From: Deltaproteobacteria bacterium | Lineage (GTDB): Bacteria > Desulfobacterota > Binatia > Binatales > Binataceae | Direction: 5' to 3' | Length of the DNA: 45,846 bases | Assembly: GCA_021799495.1 (NCBI GenBank) | Contig: JAJZAI010000025.1 | Span: 1 to 45,846 of the forward strand | Shown here: positions 8,925-17,687 of the stretch, in pieces | Numbering within the stretch: the first letter of the stretch is position 1 | Layout: each line of letters begins with the position of its first letter | The notes under the pieces: generated by a model | The model's database searches: none | The model's input: the letters and a program-made list of their open reading frames with translations, nothing else | Told to the model about the DNA's origin: nothing | Program-made: the position numbers and the translations under genes

Positions 8925-10098
8925 CGCGAGATTCTCGTTGCCGTAATCGAACGGCCTCGGTAAGCCGCTTTCGCGCAATTTCAAAGAAAACGTCGTCGAT
9001 TTCCGCGGCGAACGGCCGTCTGCGCAACTCGATAGCTGCGACCGAACCGGTGCAAAGTCCGCCAAATGGCTCCCAAACGATGCCGTCAACTGTCGTCGAT
9101 GCGTAAATCATGCGCCGCATGAAGCTGAGCGGCTTCTGATTCAAGTGAACAGCGGAACCTTTCCCGGGACGATATACCCGTGGCGCAGATCTTCGATGAT
9201 TGCCCTTGAAACGTTCGTCGCCGTTCAGCGGCGGATGCGCCCAAACGTTGGTCACGGCATGTTGATGTTCCCACGGATGTCGCAGCGAGGCCCATTCTTG
9301 AGATGTGATCGGCGCCCTTCCATCACGTGAGAAGTACGGACGCCCCGAACGATCGCCGAATTCGTTTGCGTATTTTACGAGCTTTTCCATCATATCCGGA
9401 GGAGGAAAATACCATAGCCAATCCTGGGTCAAATATTTTCGTGTAGCGGCGTTTTTGACTCCACAAACCTCATTCGCTTTGTTGAGAGGAAGCCCGGCTC
9501 GGCGCCATTCGTAGCGCAACCATGTTCGTGCCGGCATCATCCCAAGAGGTGTCGCGAATTCAAGTCTGCGCCGATAGAATGCGCACAATTCAGTGACGAC
9601 AGGGAATTGGCGAATCGTGTCGCCATTTACGTTTCCCGCGATATGCTGTACGCCCTTGTCCCATATGATCGACTCGACATAATCCCAGCCGCTTTCGGTC
9701 AGCAACGAATGAACTATCGCCCAGCCTACCTCTGTATTCCAAAACCACAGGGTGGTCGCGGGCATCGCATTTTTAGACCATGCGCGAACATGAGGCCTGT
9801 ACCAATCGAGAATTTCTTCCGGGGTTCGCGGGTCGCCATGAAAACCGCCAACGCCATAGGCTCCGTCAGAAATTATCGTGCTCGGAGCGGGCCAGCTATC
9901 ATAAGCTTCAAGCGCATCGCCCCGATATAGCGTCCAATTTGACGCCGCTTTTGGCGGCCTTGCACCATTGTCTTTGGAAGGTTCGTCAACAGAAACTTCT
10001 CCGCGGTCGTGCTGCGACCGCAATCCGGCATAGCTCGGAGCAGCCAGTGTCAGTTTGAATTGTCGCTCGGCCTGAGCCACGCCGAAAAGTCCTCCCAA
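8917..10098 (-). CDS. Site-specific DNA methyltransferase (beta-class amino MTase) with atypical motif IV
   Basis: This is the modification partner of the adjacent predicted endonuclease. The motif order suits a beta-class N4-cytosine/N6-adenine methyltransferase. The catalytic region is N-terminal (about 74-90). Motif X (HLNQKPLSFMRRMI) precedes the C-terminal AdoMet motif I (VWEPFGGLCTGS), which is followed by FAAEID as the ribose-binding acidic strand. The catalytic position reads S-D-G-A-Y (77-81) instead of the usual D/S/N-P-P-Y/F. The frame opens at TTG 10098, and several later starts are possible (for example GTG near 10077). The first 50 residues are poorly constrained. It is more AT-rich than the neighbouring topA gene. 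The 142 nt upstream hold no gene and presumably carry the promoter. Confidence 0.75.
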   Translation of the reverse strand: MGGLFGVAQAERQFKLTLAAPSYAGLRSQHDRGEVSVDEPSKDNGARPPKAASNWTLYRGDALEAYDSWPAPSTIISDGAYGVGGFHGDPRTPEEILDWYRPHVRAWSKNAMPATTLWFWNTEVGWAIVHSLLTESGWDYVESIIWDKGVQHIAGNVNGDTIRQFPVVTELCAFYRRRLEFATPLGMMPARTWLRYEWRRAGLPLNKANEVCGVKNAATRKYLTQDWLWYFPPPDMMEKLVKYANEFGDRSGRPYFSRDGRAPITSQEWASLRHPWEHQHAVTNVWAHPPLNGDERFKGNHRRSAPRVYRPGKGSAVHLNQKPLSFMRRMIYASTTVDGIVWEPFGGLCTGSVAAIELRRRPFAAEIDDVFFEIARKRLTEAVRLRQRESRVG

Positions 10099-10241
10099 GA
10101 TAAGCAGCGTTCTAGCAGACGACCGGAAGGTGCGCCACGATAACGATTTAGTAAGCTCGTCTCGGCATACGCGACTTGATCAAAACCTGCGCCTTAATGG
10201 CATGACCAGCGAGAGCAAATGGCCACAATTGTCGCCCGCAA

Positions 10242-12596
10242 TTACGCTGGTGCGGGGGACGACGCCGCCGCGCCGGAACTTTCCGCCGGAGCTTCGGGGG
10301 CGGCGATCGCGTAGCCGCAATCCTTGTTCGGGCACTGCCAGCGGGTTCCTTCGCGCTTGGTGGTCTTCTCGACCAGGTAGCTCGAACCGCAATCAGGGCA
10401 GGGCTGCGCGATCACCTTGTCCCAGCTCGCGAACTTGCATTTCGGATAACGGCCGCATCCGTAGAACAGTTTGCCGCGGCGGCTGCGCCGTTCGAGGACT
10501 TCGCCCTCCTTGCAATCCGGACAGGCGACGCCGGTGCGCACCGGCTCGCTGCGCGTGCGCTTGATTCCGTCGCATTCCGGATAACCGGAGCATCCAAGGA
10601 ACTCGCCGAAACGCGAACGCCGGCGCACCATTGGCTTGCCGCATTTTTCGCAGGTCTCGTCGGTCGCCGCAGGCGCGCTCGCCGCGCGCGGCACGATCGC
10701 GATATTGCCCTGCTCGTCGCGCTTGAAATCCTGCGTGTTGGAGCACTCGGGATAGTTCGAGCAGGCCAGGAACTCGCCGTTGCGGCCCCACTTGATCACC
10801 ATCTCGCCGCCGTCGAGCTCGCACTTGAGGCCGGTCGGGATGCCCTTGCGCTTGACTTCGGGCATCTTCTTTTTCGCCTCGCCGAGGCGTTTCGCGAACG
10901 GCCCGTAAAATCGCTTGAGCGCCATGACCCAGTGCTCGCGCCCCTCCTCGACGCCGTCGAGCTCGTTTTCCATCTGCGCCGTGAAGCCGGCCTCGATAAT
11001 GTCCGGAAACGCGGCGACCAGCAGATCGGAGACGACGCGGCCGAGCGAGGTCGGTCGCAGCCGCTTGCTCTCGTCCTCCTCGACGTATTCGCGGTTCAGG
11101 ATGCTGGCCATGATCGCGGCATAGGTCGAAGGCCGGCCGATGCCTTTTTCTTCCAGCTCCTTGATCAGCGTGGCCTGGGTGAAACGCGGCGGCGGCTGGG
11201 TGAAATGCTGCTCGGGAACGAATTTCAGCAGCTTGAGGATTTCGCCTTCCGTCATCGCGGGCAGATTCGCCGCCTCGTCGTCCTCGGACGCTTCATCCTG
11301 CCCTTCGAGATAGACGCGCATGAAACCGTCGAACTTCATCGTTTGGCCGGTCGCGCGGAAGGTCGCGTTGGCCGCGTCGATATCGACGGTGGTGCGGTCA
11401 TACACGGCCGGATTCATCTGGCTCGAGACGAAGCGGTTGTAGATCAGCGTGTAGAGGGCGAGTTCGTCCTTGTCCAGGTAACGCGCAAGCGACTCGGGAT
11501 CGCGGGCGAGCGCGGTCGGGCGGATCGCCTCGTGAGCATCCTGCGCGGATTTGCCCGAGCGGTAGAAGTTGGGTTTTTCCGGCACGTAGTCGCGGCCGTA
11601 GCGCGCGCCGATATATTCGCGCACGCCGGCCAGCGCGTCGTCGGAAACGCGCGGCGAATCGGTGCGCATGTAAGTGATGAGGCCGACCGCGCCCTGATCG
11701 CCCAGTTCGATACCCTCGTACAGGCGCTGCGCCACGCGCATCGTGCGCGACGGCTGGAAGTAGAGCTTGCGCGACGCCTCCTGCTGCAGGCGCGAGGTGA
11801 TAAACGGCGGGGCCGGCGAGCGCCGGACCTCCTTGCGCTCGATCTTGCGAATCGTGAACGGAGCGGGTTTGCCGTTCGCTCCGCCCTCGCATTCGGCGAT
11901 AATCGCGCGCGCCTCGGCCTCGGTCAGCTTGCGCGCCTTGTTGTCGATCCGTTCGCCGCGATAGCTGAACAGCCGCGCGCGGAAAGGCGGCGGATTTTTC
12001 GCTTCAAGGTTGGCGTCGAGCGTCCAGTATTCCTCGGGCCGGAACGCCTCGCGCTCCTTTTCGCGCTCGACGATAATCCTGAGCGCCACCGATTGGACCC
12101 GGCCGGCGCTGAGTCCGCGCTTCACCTTGTCCCAGAGAATCGGGCTTACCTGATAGCCGACCAGCCGGTCGAGGACGCGGCGGGCTTGCTGCGCGTCGAA
12201 CAGATTGTGGTTGAGGTCGCTCGGACGCGCGATCGCGTCCTTGATCGCCCGTTCGGTGATTTCGTGCAGGAGCACGCGATGAACGCCGGCCTTGACCTTG
12301 CCGAGGCGGTCGGCGATATGCCATGCGATCGCCTCGCCCTCGCGATCGGGGTCGGTGGCGAGAAAGATATTTTCTTTGCCTTTGGCGGCGGCCTTGATGC
12401 CCTCGATTACCTTCGCTTTGCCGGCGATCACGTGATATTCGGGCTTGAAATCGTGCTCGATATCGACGCCCAGCTTGCTCTTGGGCAGATCGACGACATG
12501 ACCGACCGAAGGCGTCACCTGAAAGTCGGCGCCGAGATAGCGTTTGATGGTCTTCGCCTTGGCCGGCGATTCAACGATTATGAGATTTTTGGCCAC
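10242..12596 (-). CDS. topA: DNA topoisomerase I
   Basis: This type IA topoisomerase relaxes negative supercoils through a transient 5'-phosphotyrosine. The 784-residue product starts with the Toprim domain (LIIVESPAKAKTI, then acidic TDPDREGE at 81-88). It continues through the gate domains, with the active-site tyrosine in ITYMRTDS (Tyr309). The C-terminal third carries four zinc-ribbon units. The last three are plain C-x2-C...C types (CEKC, CPDC, CPDC). The first has only one Cys at its N-terminal knuckle (KCELDGG) and is probably degenerate. A short Ala/Pro-rich tail ends the protein. The start is GTG 12596, 42 nt after the dprA stop. The dprA-topA order is widespread in bacteria and indicates co-transcription. 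Confidence 0.97.
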   Translation of the reverse strand: MAKNLIIVESPAKAKTIKRYLGADFQVTPSVGHVVDLPKSKLGVDIEHDFKPEYHVIAGKAKVIEGIKAAAKGKENIFLATDPDREGEAIAWHIADRLGKVKAGVHRVLLHEITERAIKDAIARPSDLNHNLFDAQQARRVLDRLVGYQVSPILWDKVKRGLSAGRVQSVALRIIVEREKEREAFRPEEYWTLDANLEAKNPPPFRARLFSYRGERIDNKARKLTEAEARAIIAECEGGANGKPAPFTIRKIERKEVRRSPAPPFITSRLQQEASRKLYFQPSRTMRVAQRLYEGIELGDQGAVGLITYMRTDSPRVSDDALAGVREYIGARYGRDYVPEKPNFYRSGKSAQDAHEAIRPTALARDPESLARYLDKDELALYTLIYNRFVSSQMNPAVYDRTTVDIDAANATFRATGQTMKFDGFMRVYLEGQDEASEDDEAANLPAMTEGEILKLLKFVPEQHFTQPPPRFTQATLIKELEEKGIGRPSTYAAIMASILNREYVEEDESKRLRPTSLGRVVSDLLVAAFPDIIEAGFTAQMENELDGVEEGREHWVMALKRFYGPFAKRLGEAKKKMPEVKRKGIPTGLKCELDGGEMVIKWGRNGEFLACSNYPECSNTQDFKRDEQGNIAIVPRAASAPAATDETCEKCGKPMVRRRSRFGEFLGCSGYPECDGIKRTRSEPVRTGVACPDCKEGEVLERRSRRGKLFYGCGRYPKCKFASWDKVIAQPCPDCGSSYLVEKTTKREGTRWQCPNKDCGYAIAAPEAPAESSGAAASSPAPA

Positions 12597-12638
12597 TCAT
12601 GAGCCCCTTTTTGCTGCTCGCGACGGAACCGGAATCGG

Positions 12639-13781
12639 TCAGGCCAGGGAAAAGAGCTTGCCCGGATATTGGGTCACGAGGCCCCTAAGCTCAAGTTCTG
12701 TCAGTAAGTTAAGCACGATTCTGGCGTTAAGTCCGGAGTTTTCAATTATCGAATCTATATGAAGCTTTTCAGCATTCTTAAGCGCATTTAATATCATTTT
12801 AACTTCATCAGGCTCTGACTCAGCCGCAATCGGCGCGCGCGTGCGAGATTCTTTTCCGTCGTCCTGCGGCGCCGTTTGCGCGGCTGCGACAGCCGCTCCG
12901 CCAAGCTGCGGCGCCAGCTCCTCGATTACATCCTCGACGCAATCGACCAGCCGGGCGCCGTCCTTCAGTAAACGATTGCTGCCGCGGCTGCGTCCGGTCA
13001 AGGGGCTGCCGGGGACGGCGAAAACCTGGCGATCCTGTTCAAGAGCCATCCGCGCGGTGATCAGCGAGCCGCTTTTTTCGGCCGCCTCGACCACCACGAC
13101 GCCCAGCGCGAGTCCCGCGATCAAGCGGTTGCGGCCGGGAAAGTTCTCCGCGATCGGCGGCGTGCCGACCGGCAGTTCCGAAACCAGCCCGCCGTGCCCT
13201 TCGATAATCGCGTCGGCCAGTTTGCGGTTCTCGGGCGGGTAGATGACATCGATTCCGCAGCCCATCAGCGCGACCGTTTGGCCGCCGGCGTCAAGCGCCC
13301 CCTGATGAGCTTCCGCATCGATACCGCGAGCGAGGCCGCTGGCTACAACGTAGCCTTTGGCGGCCAGCTCGAAGCCGATCCGGCGCGCCATCCGCCGGCC
13401 CACTTCGCTCGCGGCGCGGGCGCCGACCACGGCGACGCATCGCGGATTGGCGGCGTCGAACTGGCCGCGGATAAAGAAATAGGGCGGCGGATCGGCGATC
13501 TGCTTGAGGTTGAGGGGGTAGTCGGAATCGGTCCAGCGGACGAGACGCGCGCCGATACGGGGCAACTCGCACAATTCCATTTCGAGCGGGGCGAAGTCGT
13601 CGAAAGCGTGGATCGCACGCGCGGTCGGACGCGGAATTCCGGCGGCGGCGAGCGCCGTTTCACCGGCGGCGAAGATCGCTTCAGGCGAGCCGAAACGTTC
13701 GAGCAGCAGGCGCGCGGTGCGCGGGCCGACGCCGCGGACCCGCCGCAGCGCCAGCCAATAGGCGTCAGGTGATGGAGGCAT
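12639..13781 (-). CDS. dprA: DNA-processing protein DprA
   Basis: DprA binds incoming single-stranded DNA and loads RecA during natural transformation. The product (380 residues from ATG 13781) has an N-terminal helix-hairpin-helix-like region (LRRVRGVGPRTARLLLERFG). The central Rossmann domain shows VAVVGARAASEVGR, ASGLARGIDAEAHQGAL, GCGIDVIYPPENRKL, ENFPGRNRLIAGL and the family-typical AAEKSGSLITARMALEQ with VFAVPGS. A C-terminal winged-helix segment ends the protein (VKMILNALKNAEKLHIDSII). Upstream in-frame GTG 13832 and ATG 13823 exist, but the extension looks non-conserved and AGGA precedes 13781. It is first of a dprA-topA unit. Competence itself cannot be inferred from this gene alone, since DprA is nearly universal. 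Confidence 0.95.
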   Translation of the reverse strand: MPPSPDAYWLALRRVRGVGPRTARLLLERFGSPEAIFAAGETALAAAGIPRPTARAIHAFDDFAPLEMELCELPRIGARLVRWTDSDYPLNLKQIADPPPYFFIRGQFDAANPRCVAVVGARAASEVGRRMARRIGFELAAKGYVVASGLARGIDAEAHQGALDAGGQTVALMGCGIDVIYPPENRKLADAIIEGHGGLVSELPVGTPPIAENFPGRNRLIAGLALGVVVVEAAEKSGSLITARMALEQDRQVFAVPGSPLTGRSRGSNRLLKDGARLVDCVEDVIEELAPQLGGAAVAAAQTAPQDDGKESRTRAPIAAESEPDEVKMILNALKNAEKLHIDSIIENSGLNARIVLNLLTELELRGLVTQYPGKLFSLA

Positions 13782-13936
13782 GGCGATCCTGGCCGGACGC
13801 CGCAAGGCCGGCGCGCCGGCCATTTCAGGCACGCCGCGGCCCGAGTCGTCCGCCCTTCAATCCTTTGGGGCGTATTTGTACAAGATGCCGCGCCAACGGC
13901 AAGCGCGAGATCGATTTCGTGCAAATGGAGCTTATC

Positions 13937-13963
13937 TTGACCCGTCAAAATGAATCCTATACT
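13937..13963 (+). promoter_or_regulatory. Candidate promoter of the ferritin-like gene
   Basis: TTGACC (13937-13942) and TATACT (13958-13963) are separated by 15 nt, which is shorter than ideal. The -35 box lies inside a small inverted repeat, TTGAC-CC-GTCAA (13937-13948), which could be an operator. It sits in the divergent dprA/ferritin-like spacer, about 70 nt before the ATG at 14032. Confidence 0.4.
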
Positions 13964-14031
13964 AATGCTCAAACTGCCGTGAAACCGACCGTCAAGTCAG
14001 CGGTTGTGATCCTGCAAATAAAGAAGGGACG

Positions 14032-14643
14032 ATGGGCCTGACCAACGGATTGAATGTGGGTGGGGAAGAGCGTGGTTATGGCGAACGGCGCGGGATGTCG
14101 CCGGTCGACAAACAGATTCTGATTTTTAGCTTTTACCGCGATGCGGAATTGCGCGGCGCCCGCCTGCTCTTCAATATCATCAATCATCTCAAGGACAGCG
14201 ATTCGCAGCTTAAGCTGTCGCGCCATCTGGCGGACGAAACCCGCCATGCGTGGCTCTGGACGCGCCGAATCGCGGACTTGGGCGGCGTGCCTGAATTCGT
14301 GCCCGACGGCTATCAGCGCCGGCTGGGAACCCGAATCGGCGTGCCCAAGGGAATCGTCGAAATCCTGGGCCTGACCGTCGTGGTCGAGGAGCGGGCGCAG
14401 AGCCGTTATATCGCGCACGCCGCTCTGCCAAACGTGGACGAAGAAACCCGCGAAGTCCTCAAGCTGGTTACCGAGGACGAAACCTGGCATCTCTCATGGA
14501 TAGAAAAGAAGATGCGCGAGATCGCGCGGGAAGAGGGATGCGCCGACAAAGCGGACGAAATCCTCGAACGCTACCGGCGAATCGATCGGGAGGTTTACGA
14601 AACTCTCGCCGTCGATGAAGCTGAACTAATGCGTTCGGCGTAG
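14032..14643 (+). CDS. Ferritin-like diiron protein
   Basis: The 203-residue all-helical protein shows the four-helix-bundle diiron pattern. Glu39 is in YRDAELRGA. E-x2-H is Glu69/His72 in DETRHAWLW. Glu119/120 is in VVVEERAQSRY. A second E-x2-H is Glu150/His153 in EDETWHLSWI. This matches the ferritin-like/rubrerythrin superfamily, but there is no rubredoxin domain. Such proteins oxidise substrates or handle iron and peroxide. Which of these applies is not readable. ATG 14032 follows GAAGGGACG, a good ribosome-binding site. The gene is monocistronic, ends in a strong terminator, and has its own candidate promoter with a small palindrome. Confidence 0.82.
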   Translation: MGLTNGLNVGGEERGYGERRGMSPVDKQILIFSFYRDAELRGARLLFNIINHLKDSDSQLKLSRHLADETRHAWLWTRRIADLGGVPEFVPDGYQRRLGTRIGVPKGIVEILGLTVVVEERAQSRYIAHAALPNVDEETREVLKLVTEDETWHLSWIEKKMREIAREEGCADKADEILERYRRIDREVYETLAVDEAELMRSA

Positions 14644-14686
14644 CCCCGAAGCGTACAGCCACGGCGAATCGCGACCAGTATCACGG

Positions 14687-14721
14687 CCGCGCGTCACATT
14701 TGTGGCGCGCGGCTTTTGTTT
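14687..14721 (+). terminator. Rho-independent terminator
   Basis: CCGCGCGTCACA (14687-14698) pairs with TGTGGCGCGCGG (14701-14712) with one G-T wobble, around a tight loop. CTTTTGTTT follows. It lies 43 nt after the ferritin-like stop and is the clearest intrinsic terminator in the window. Confidence 0.85.
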
Positions 14722-14828
14722 GGTTCCATCGAAGCGCAAAGGATGGCTGGATTTCGCGTGGCCGGCGCCTTCCGGCCCGGACCGCGCGTGGCGGCGAAGC
14801 GAATCTGTCTAAATCGCCGAAGACGTGC

Positions 14829-15704
14829 TTAGCCCGGCGGCGTCTTGCCGGCGGCGGTTAGTGCGGCGTTCAGTTCGTCGCGCATCGCCGTGGCCGCCGC
14901 TGCGGCCGAATCGCCCGGCTTGAGTTCGGGCCGTTTGGCGAACGCGTACATCAGGGAGCGGCTGGCGTTGACGATCGCGCCGAGACCGTCAGGACGGGCG
15001 GCAACGACCGCGTTGGCCGCGGACGCGCCCTGGGCGCCATAGCCCGGCACGAGGATGACCGCATGCGGCATCAGTTCGCGGGCGCGCGCGGCGTGTTCGG
15101 GCCAGGTCGCGCCGACCACGGCCCCCACCGGCGAGAGTCCGGCCGCGCCGACGAAGTCTCCGCCCCATCCGCGCACCCGCGCCGCGACGGCTTCCCACAG
15201 GGGACGATCAGGGGCCGCGAGGTCCTGGAATTCGCCTGATGACGGATTTGAGGTTTTTACCAGCACGAACAGGCCCCGGCCGGAACGAACACGCGCGACG
15301 AACGGCGCGAGCGCGTCGCTGCCGAGATAGGGATTGACGGTGATTGCGTCGCAGGCGAAATCGCCGTCGCCGAGGAAAGCTTCGGCGTAGGCGGCTGAAG
15401 TCGTGCCGATATCGCCGCGCTTGGCGTCGGCGATCGTGATCAGGCCGAGCCGGCGGGCGAGTGCCAGGACCTCCGCGAACGCCCTCATTCCGGCCAATCC
15501 GCGCGCCTCGAAGAAAGCGAGTTGCGGCTTGATCGCGGCGACGTAAGGCGCGCAGGCTTCGACGATTTCACAGCAAAAACGCGCCAGCGTGTAACCGGAA
15601 GGAACTCCCGGCGCGGTTTTCGAGTCAAGTTGCGGATCGACGCCGAGCACGGCGAGGGAGCGCTTGGCGCGCTGCGCGGCAATCAGTTTTTCGATCAGGT
15701 CCAT
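14829..15704 (-). CDS. pyrF: Orotidine 5'-phosphate decarboxylase (subfamily 2)
   Basis: PyrF catalyses the last step of UMP synthesis, decarboxylating OMP. The 291-residue length and the arrangement SLAVLGVDPQ (about 16-25), AAIKPQLAFFE (about 56-66), catalytic IADAKRGDIGTTS (about 91-103) and phosphate-binding ILVPGYGAQG are those of the longer type-2 family rather than the 230-residue E. coli type. The D-A-K-R-G-D signature contains the catalytic Lys/Asp pair. The start ATG 15704 has weak ribosome-binding features. No other pyrimidine gene is near, and the gene seems to be alone, convergent with the ferritin-like gene. Confidence 0.95.
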   Translation of the reverse strand: MDLIEKLIAAQRAKRSLAVLGVDPQLDSKTAPGVPSGYTLARFCCEIVEACAPYVAAIKPQLAFFEARGLAGMRAFAEVLALARRLGLITIADAKRGDIGTTSAAYAEAFLGDGDFACDAITVNPYLGSDALAPFVARVRSGRGLFVLVKTSNPSSGEFQDLAAPDRPLWEAVAARVRGWGGDFVGAAGLSPVGAVVGATWPEHAARARELMPHAVILVPGYGAQGASAANAVVAARPDGLGAIVNASRSLMYAFAKRPELKPGDSAAAAATAMRDELNAALTAAGKTPPG

Positions 15705-15867
15705 GACGCGAAATCATCGCATAACCGGACTCGCAAGCGAATTGCGCCGCGGATTCAGCCGGCACCGCGATGGAAACCGTCCGGCCGCCACGGCGTCTTA
15801 TTGGATGGAGCGGGCGGCCCGCCGGAACGAACGCAAATCGCGCGCGCGGCGCAGCTGCATTCAAATC

Positions 15868-15882
15868 TGACAACCGTTGTCA
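15868..15882. promoter_or_regulatory. Perfect palindrome in the pyrF / small Cys-rich gene spacer
   Basis: TGACAACCGTTGTCA is a perfect 7-bp inverted repeat around one central base, 40 nt before the plus-strand gene at 15923. On the minus strand it includes TTGACA, a perfect -35 box, but no good -10 box is spaced correctly. It could be an operator. Confidence 0.35.
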
Positions 15883-15922
15883 ACGGCGCAAGCTAGATTC
15901 GCAAACGAGCGGGGGTTAACGC

Positions 15923-16192
15923 ATGGCGCAAGACAAATTGGTTAACGTCGGCAAACTTCACGCGGTGAAATGCGAGTGGTGCGGCCTCAAGATGGGCTGC
16001 ACCTGCTTCGACGGCAACGATCCGAGCCGGGATGGCCATATCATGGTGCTGTGTCCGCGATGCCAGGTGACGGATTTTTTGAATCTGCTGTTCGGAGGAA
16101 CCGATCGCCGTTCGGAGATCGTGTCGAAGCTCAATCAGCCGTTTCCGAAGCGCGCGGCCGAAGTCGTCGCGTTTCGTCCGCGCGACGCGTGA
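15923..16192 (+). CDS. Small Cys-rich (zinc-ribbon-like) hypothetical protein
   Basis: The 89-residue protein has three Cys clusters: CEWC at about 17-20, C-T-C at about 27-29 and CPRC at about 45-48. That is enough for one or two zinc sites, followed by a basic C-terminal tail. GGGGG lies upstream of ATG 15923 at usable spacing. I do not recognise the family. It could be a regulator or an assembly factor. The frame has core-gene codon use, so it is probably real. It precedes the exported Gly/Tyr-rich protein gene by 69 nt and may share its transcript. Confidence 0.6.
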   Translation: MAQDKLVNVGKLHAVKCEWCGLKMGCTCFDGNDPSRDGHIMVLCPRCQVTDFLNLLFGGTDRRSEIVSKLNQPFPKRAAEVVAFRPRDA

Positions 16193-16261
16193 GCGCCGGC
16201 GTCTTCGGAAGCCTTGGCGGGCGCTCGTATGACGGCGCCCGACAGAGATAGAATAATCGAT

Positions 16262-17032
16262 ATGAGCCGAATCGCGGGTTTGGCGCTGGCGGCGCTGCTT
16301 ATCCTGCAGAATTGTTACGGATGCCTCGGAGCGCCGGGTTATGCGAACGCGTCAGAATATTCCAGCTCGCCGAGCGGCGGCTCATATGGCGGCGCGCCCC
16401 GGCTGACGACAGTCGCTTACAACTCGGGCGCGAGCGACAAGTCGGAGCTGTCGAATTCGGCGCTGTCGGGCGCGCTCACGACCTATCTCAAGCATCACCG
16501 GTTGCCGCTCGTTGGCGCCAACGTTATCAACGAGTCCGACGGCAGTCGCAAAGTGATTTTGTACGGCTTCACCGCGACCAATTTCGGCAAGGCCGACGCC
16601 GTGACCAAAACCGCGCGGTTTTTGAACGATTCGTCGATCGCGATTACGAATCGCATCGTCGTGCAGCCGGAACTCGCGCATATGCATGCGCCCACGCCGT
16701 CGCGTCAGGCGGTCGCCGCAGCCGGCCCGAGCGATAACTATAAGCCGCCGGGCGTCGGCAACATTCAGGGCTATGAACAAAATCAGAGTCCCGCGACCTA
16801 TGCCGGCGCGTCATCCGGCACGAGCGGCGGCGGAACGAACTGGATGAGCGCGATTGGACCGCTCGTCGGAATTGCGGCGCTGGCGGTCGGCGCCTTGGCG
16901 ATGGGCGGCGCTGGCGGATACGGCGGGTATGGCGGGGTTTATCCGAACTACGGGTATGGCGGCGGCTATCCGCCAAATTATGGCGGTTATCCCGGATACG
17001 GCGGATATCCGGGTTATGGCGGATATCGCTAA
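16262..17032 (+). CDS. Exported protein with Gly/Tyr-rich tail
   Basis: From ATG 16262 the product is 256 residues. The N-terminus is a signal-type segment (MSRIAGLALAALLILQN) followed by two Cys residues that do not make a classical lipobox. Residues about 65-130 contain a BON-like alpha/beta stretch (LTTYLKHHRLPLVGANVI, VILYGFTATNFGKADAVTK). A hydrophobic Gly/Ala-rich helix follows (IGPLVGIAALAVGALAMGG). The last 45 residues are tandem Gly-Tyr-Pro repeats (GGYPGYGGYPGYGGY). Such tails occur in surface or envelope proteins. No enzymatic role is suggested. Upstream in-frame starts at 16214 (TTG) and 16229 (ATG) would put a polar extension before the signal and are less likely. Confidence 0.6.
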   Translation: MSRIAGLALAALLILQNCYGCLGAPGYANASEYSSSPSGGSYGGAPRLTTVAYNSGASDKSELSNSALSGALTTYLKHHRLPLVGANVINESDGSRKVILYGFTATNFGKADAVTKTARFLNDSSIAITNRIVVQPELAHMHAPTPSRQAVAAAGPSDNYKPPGVGNIQGYEQNQSPATYAGASSGTSGGGTNWMSAIGPLVGIAALAVGALAMGGAGGYGGYGGVYPNYGYGGGYPPNYGGYPGYGGYPGYGGYR

Positions 17033-17114
17033 GCGGCGCGTCTATTTCACCTGAAACATATCCGGCGGCGCGGCGATTTCGCCGGGTCGGCGAGCGTAAG
17101 GCGGGCTTGCGCGA

Positions 17115-17687
17115 TCACTCCGGTGCCAGCGGCGACGGAGCTGGGGAGGGGGTTGTTGCGGCGGCCGGAGGAACGCTCGATTCATCGTCGCCGTGAAAGC
17201 CCGACGCCGAAAAGCCGTGCAGGCCCGCATGGATGCACTTCAGTTGGGCGTTGTCGTCGTTGGGGTAGCGCTGCTCGCAGCGGCCGGCGATTTCCGCGCC
17301 GACCATCCGCGTGCGCGCGTCCATATCGACCGGGCCGGAAAATACTTTTCTGATCACGCGGCGCAAGCACGCGATATTGTCTCCCGGCCGCGCCGCATAT
17401 GGCGTGCTGGCGTTGCACGCGCGCATCCCGGCGCCGAGCGTCTCGCGTTGCGCGGATGTCATGCGATCCGTGACCGGCGCCATGCATCGGTTCCACTCGC
17501 CGAGCCGCGATGGAATCATCGCGGCGGACGGTTCCGGAACGCCGCGCGCGGATTCGCTGTCGCAGAAGCGCGCGCGCATCATGAATTCCCGATAGGTCGG
17601 CGGCGCGCCGCCGGCGACCGCCGTCGCGGCGAAGCAAGCGGCGGCGGTCAACGCTAACGCCGCGATTGCGAACGGCGAGGATTTCAT
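17115..17687 (-). CDS. Secreted Cys-containing hypothetical protein
   Basis: ATG 17687 gives 190 residues with a clear signal peptide (MKSSPFAIAALALTAAACFA, cleavage near A-V-A). The mature part has six spaced Cys residues (RFCDSE, NRCMAP, RACNAS, ACLRR, GRCEQR, KCIHAG), which suggests disulfide bonding in the periplasm, and a Pro/Ala-rich tail. No family is recognised. The start overlaps the DNA glycosylase stop as ATGA, and AAGGCGAAAAA gives a ribosome-binding site. The frame is open upstream, but that part lies inside the glycosylase gene. It appears to be the last gene of the leftward series. Confidence 0.65.
   Translation of the reverse strand: MKSSPFAIAALALTAAACFAATAVAGGAPPTYREFMMRARFCDSESARGVPEPSAAMIPSRLGEWNRCMAPVTDRMTSAQRETLGAGMRACNASTPYAARPGDNIACLRRVIRKVFSGPVDMDARTRMVGAEIAGRCEQRYPNDDNAQLKCIHAGLHGFSASGFHGDDESSVPPAAATTPSPAPSPLAPE

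Noticed and set aside
10932-12602. 556-codon plus-strand frame opposite topA
   Set aside because: It is antisense of an unambiguous topoisomerase gene. The Arg/Val/Gly/Asp-rich translation is typical of shadow frames.
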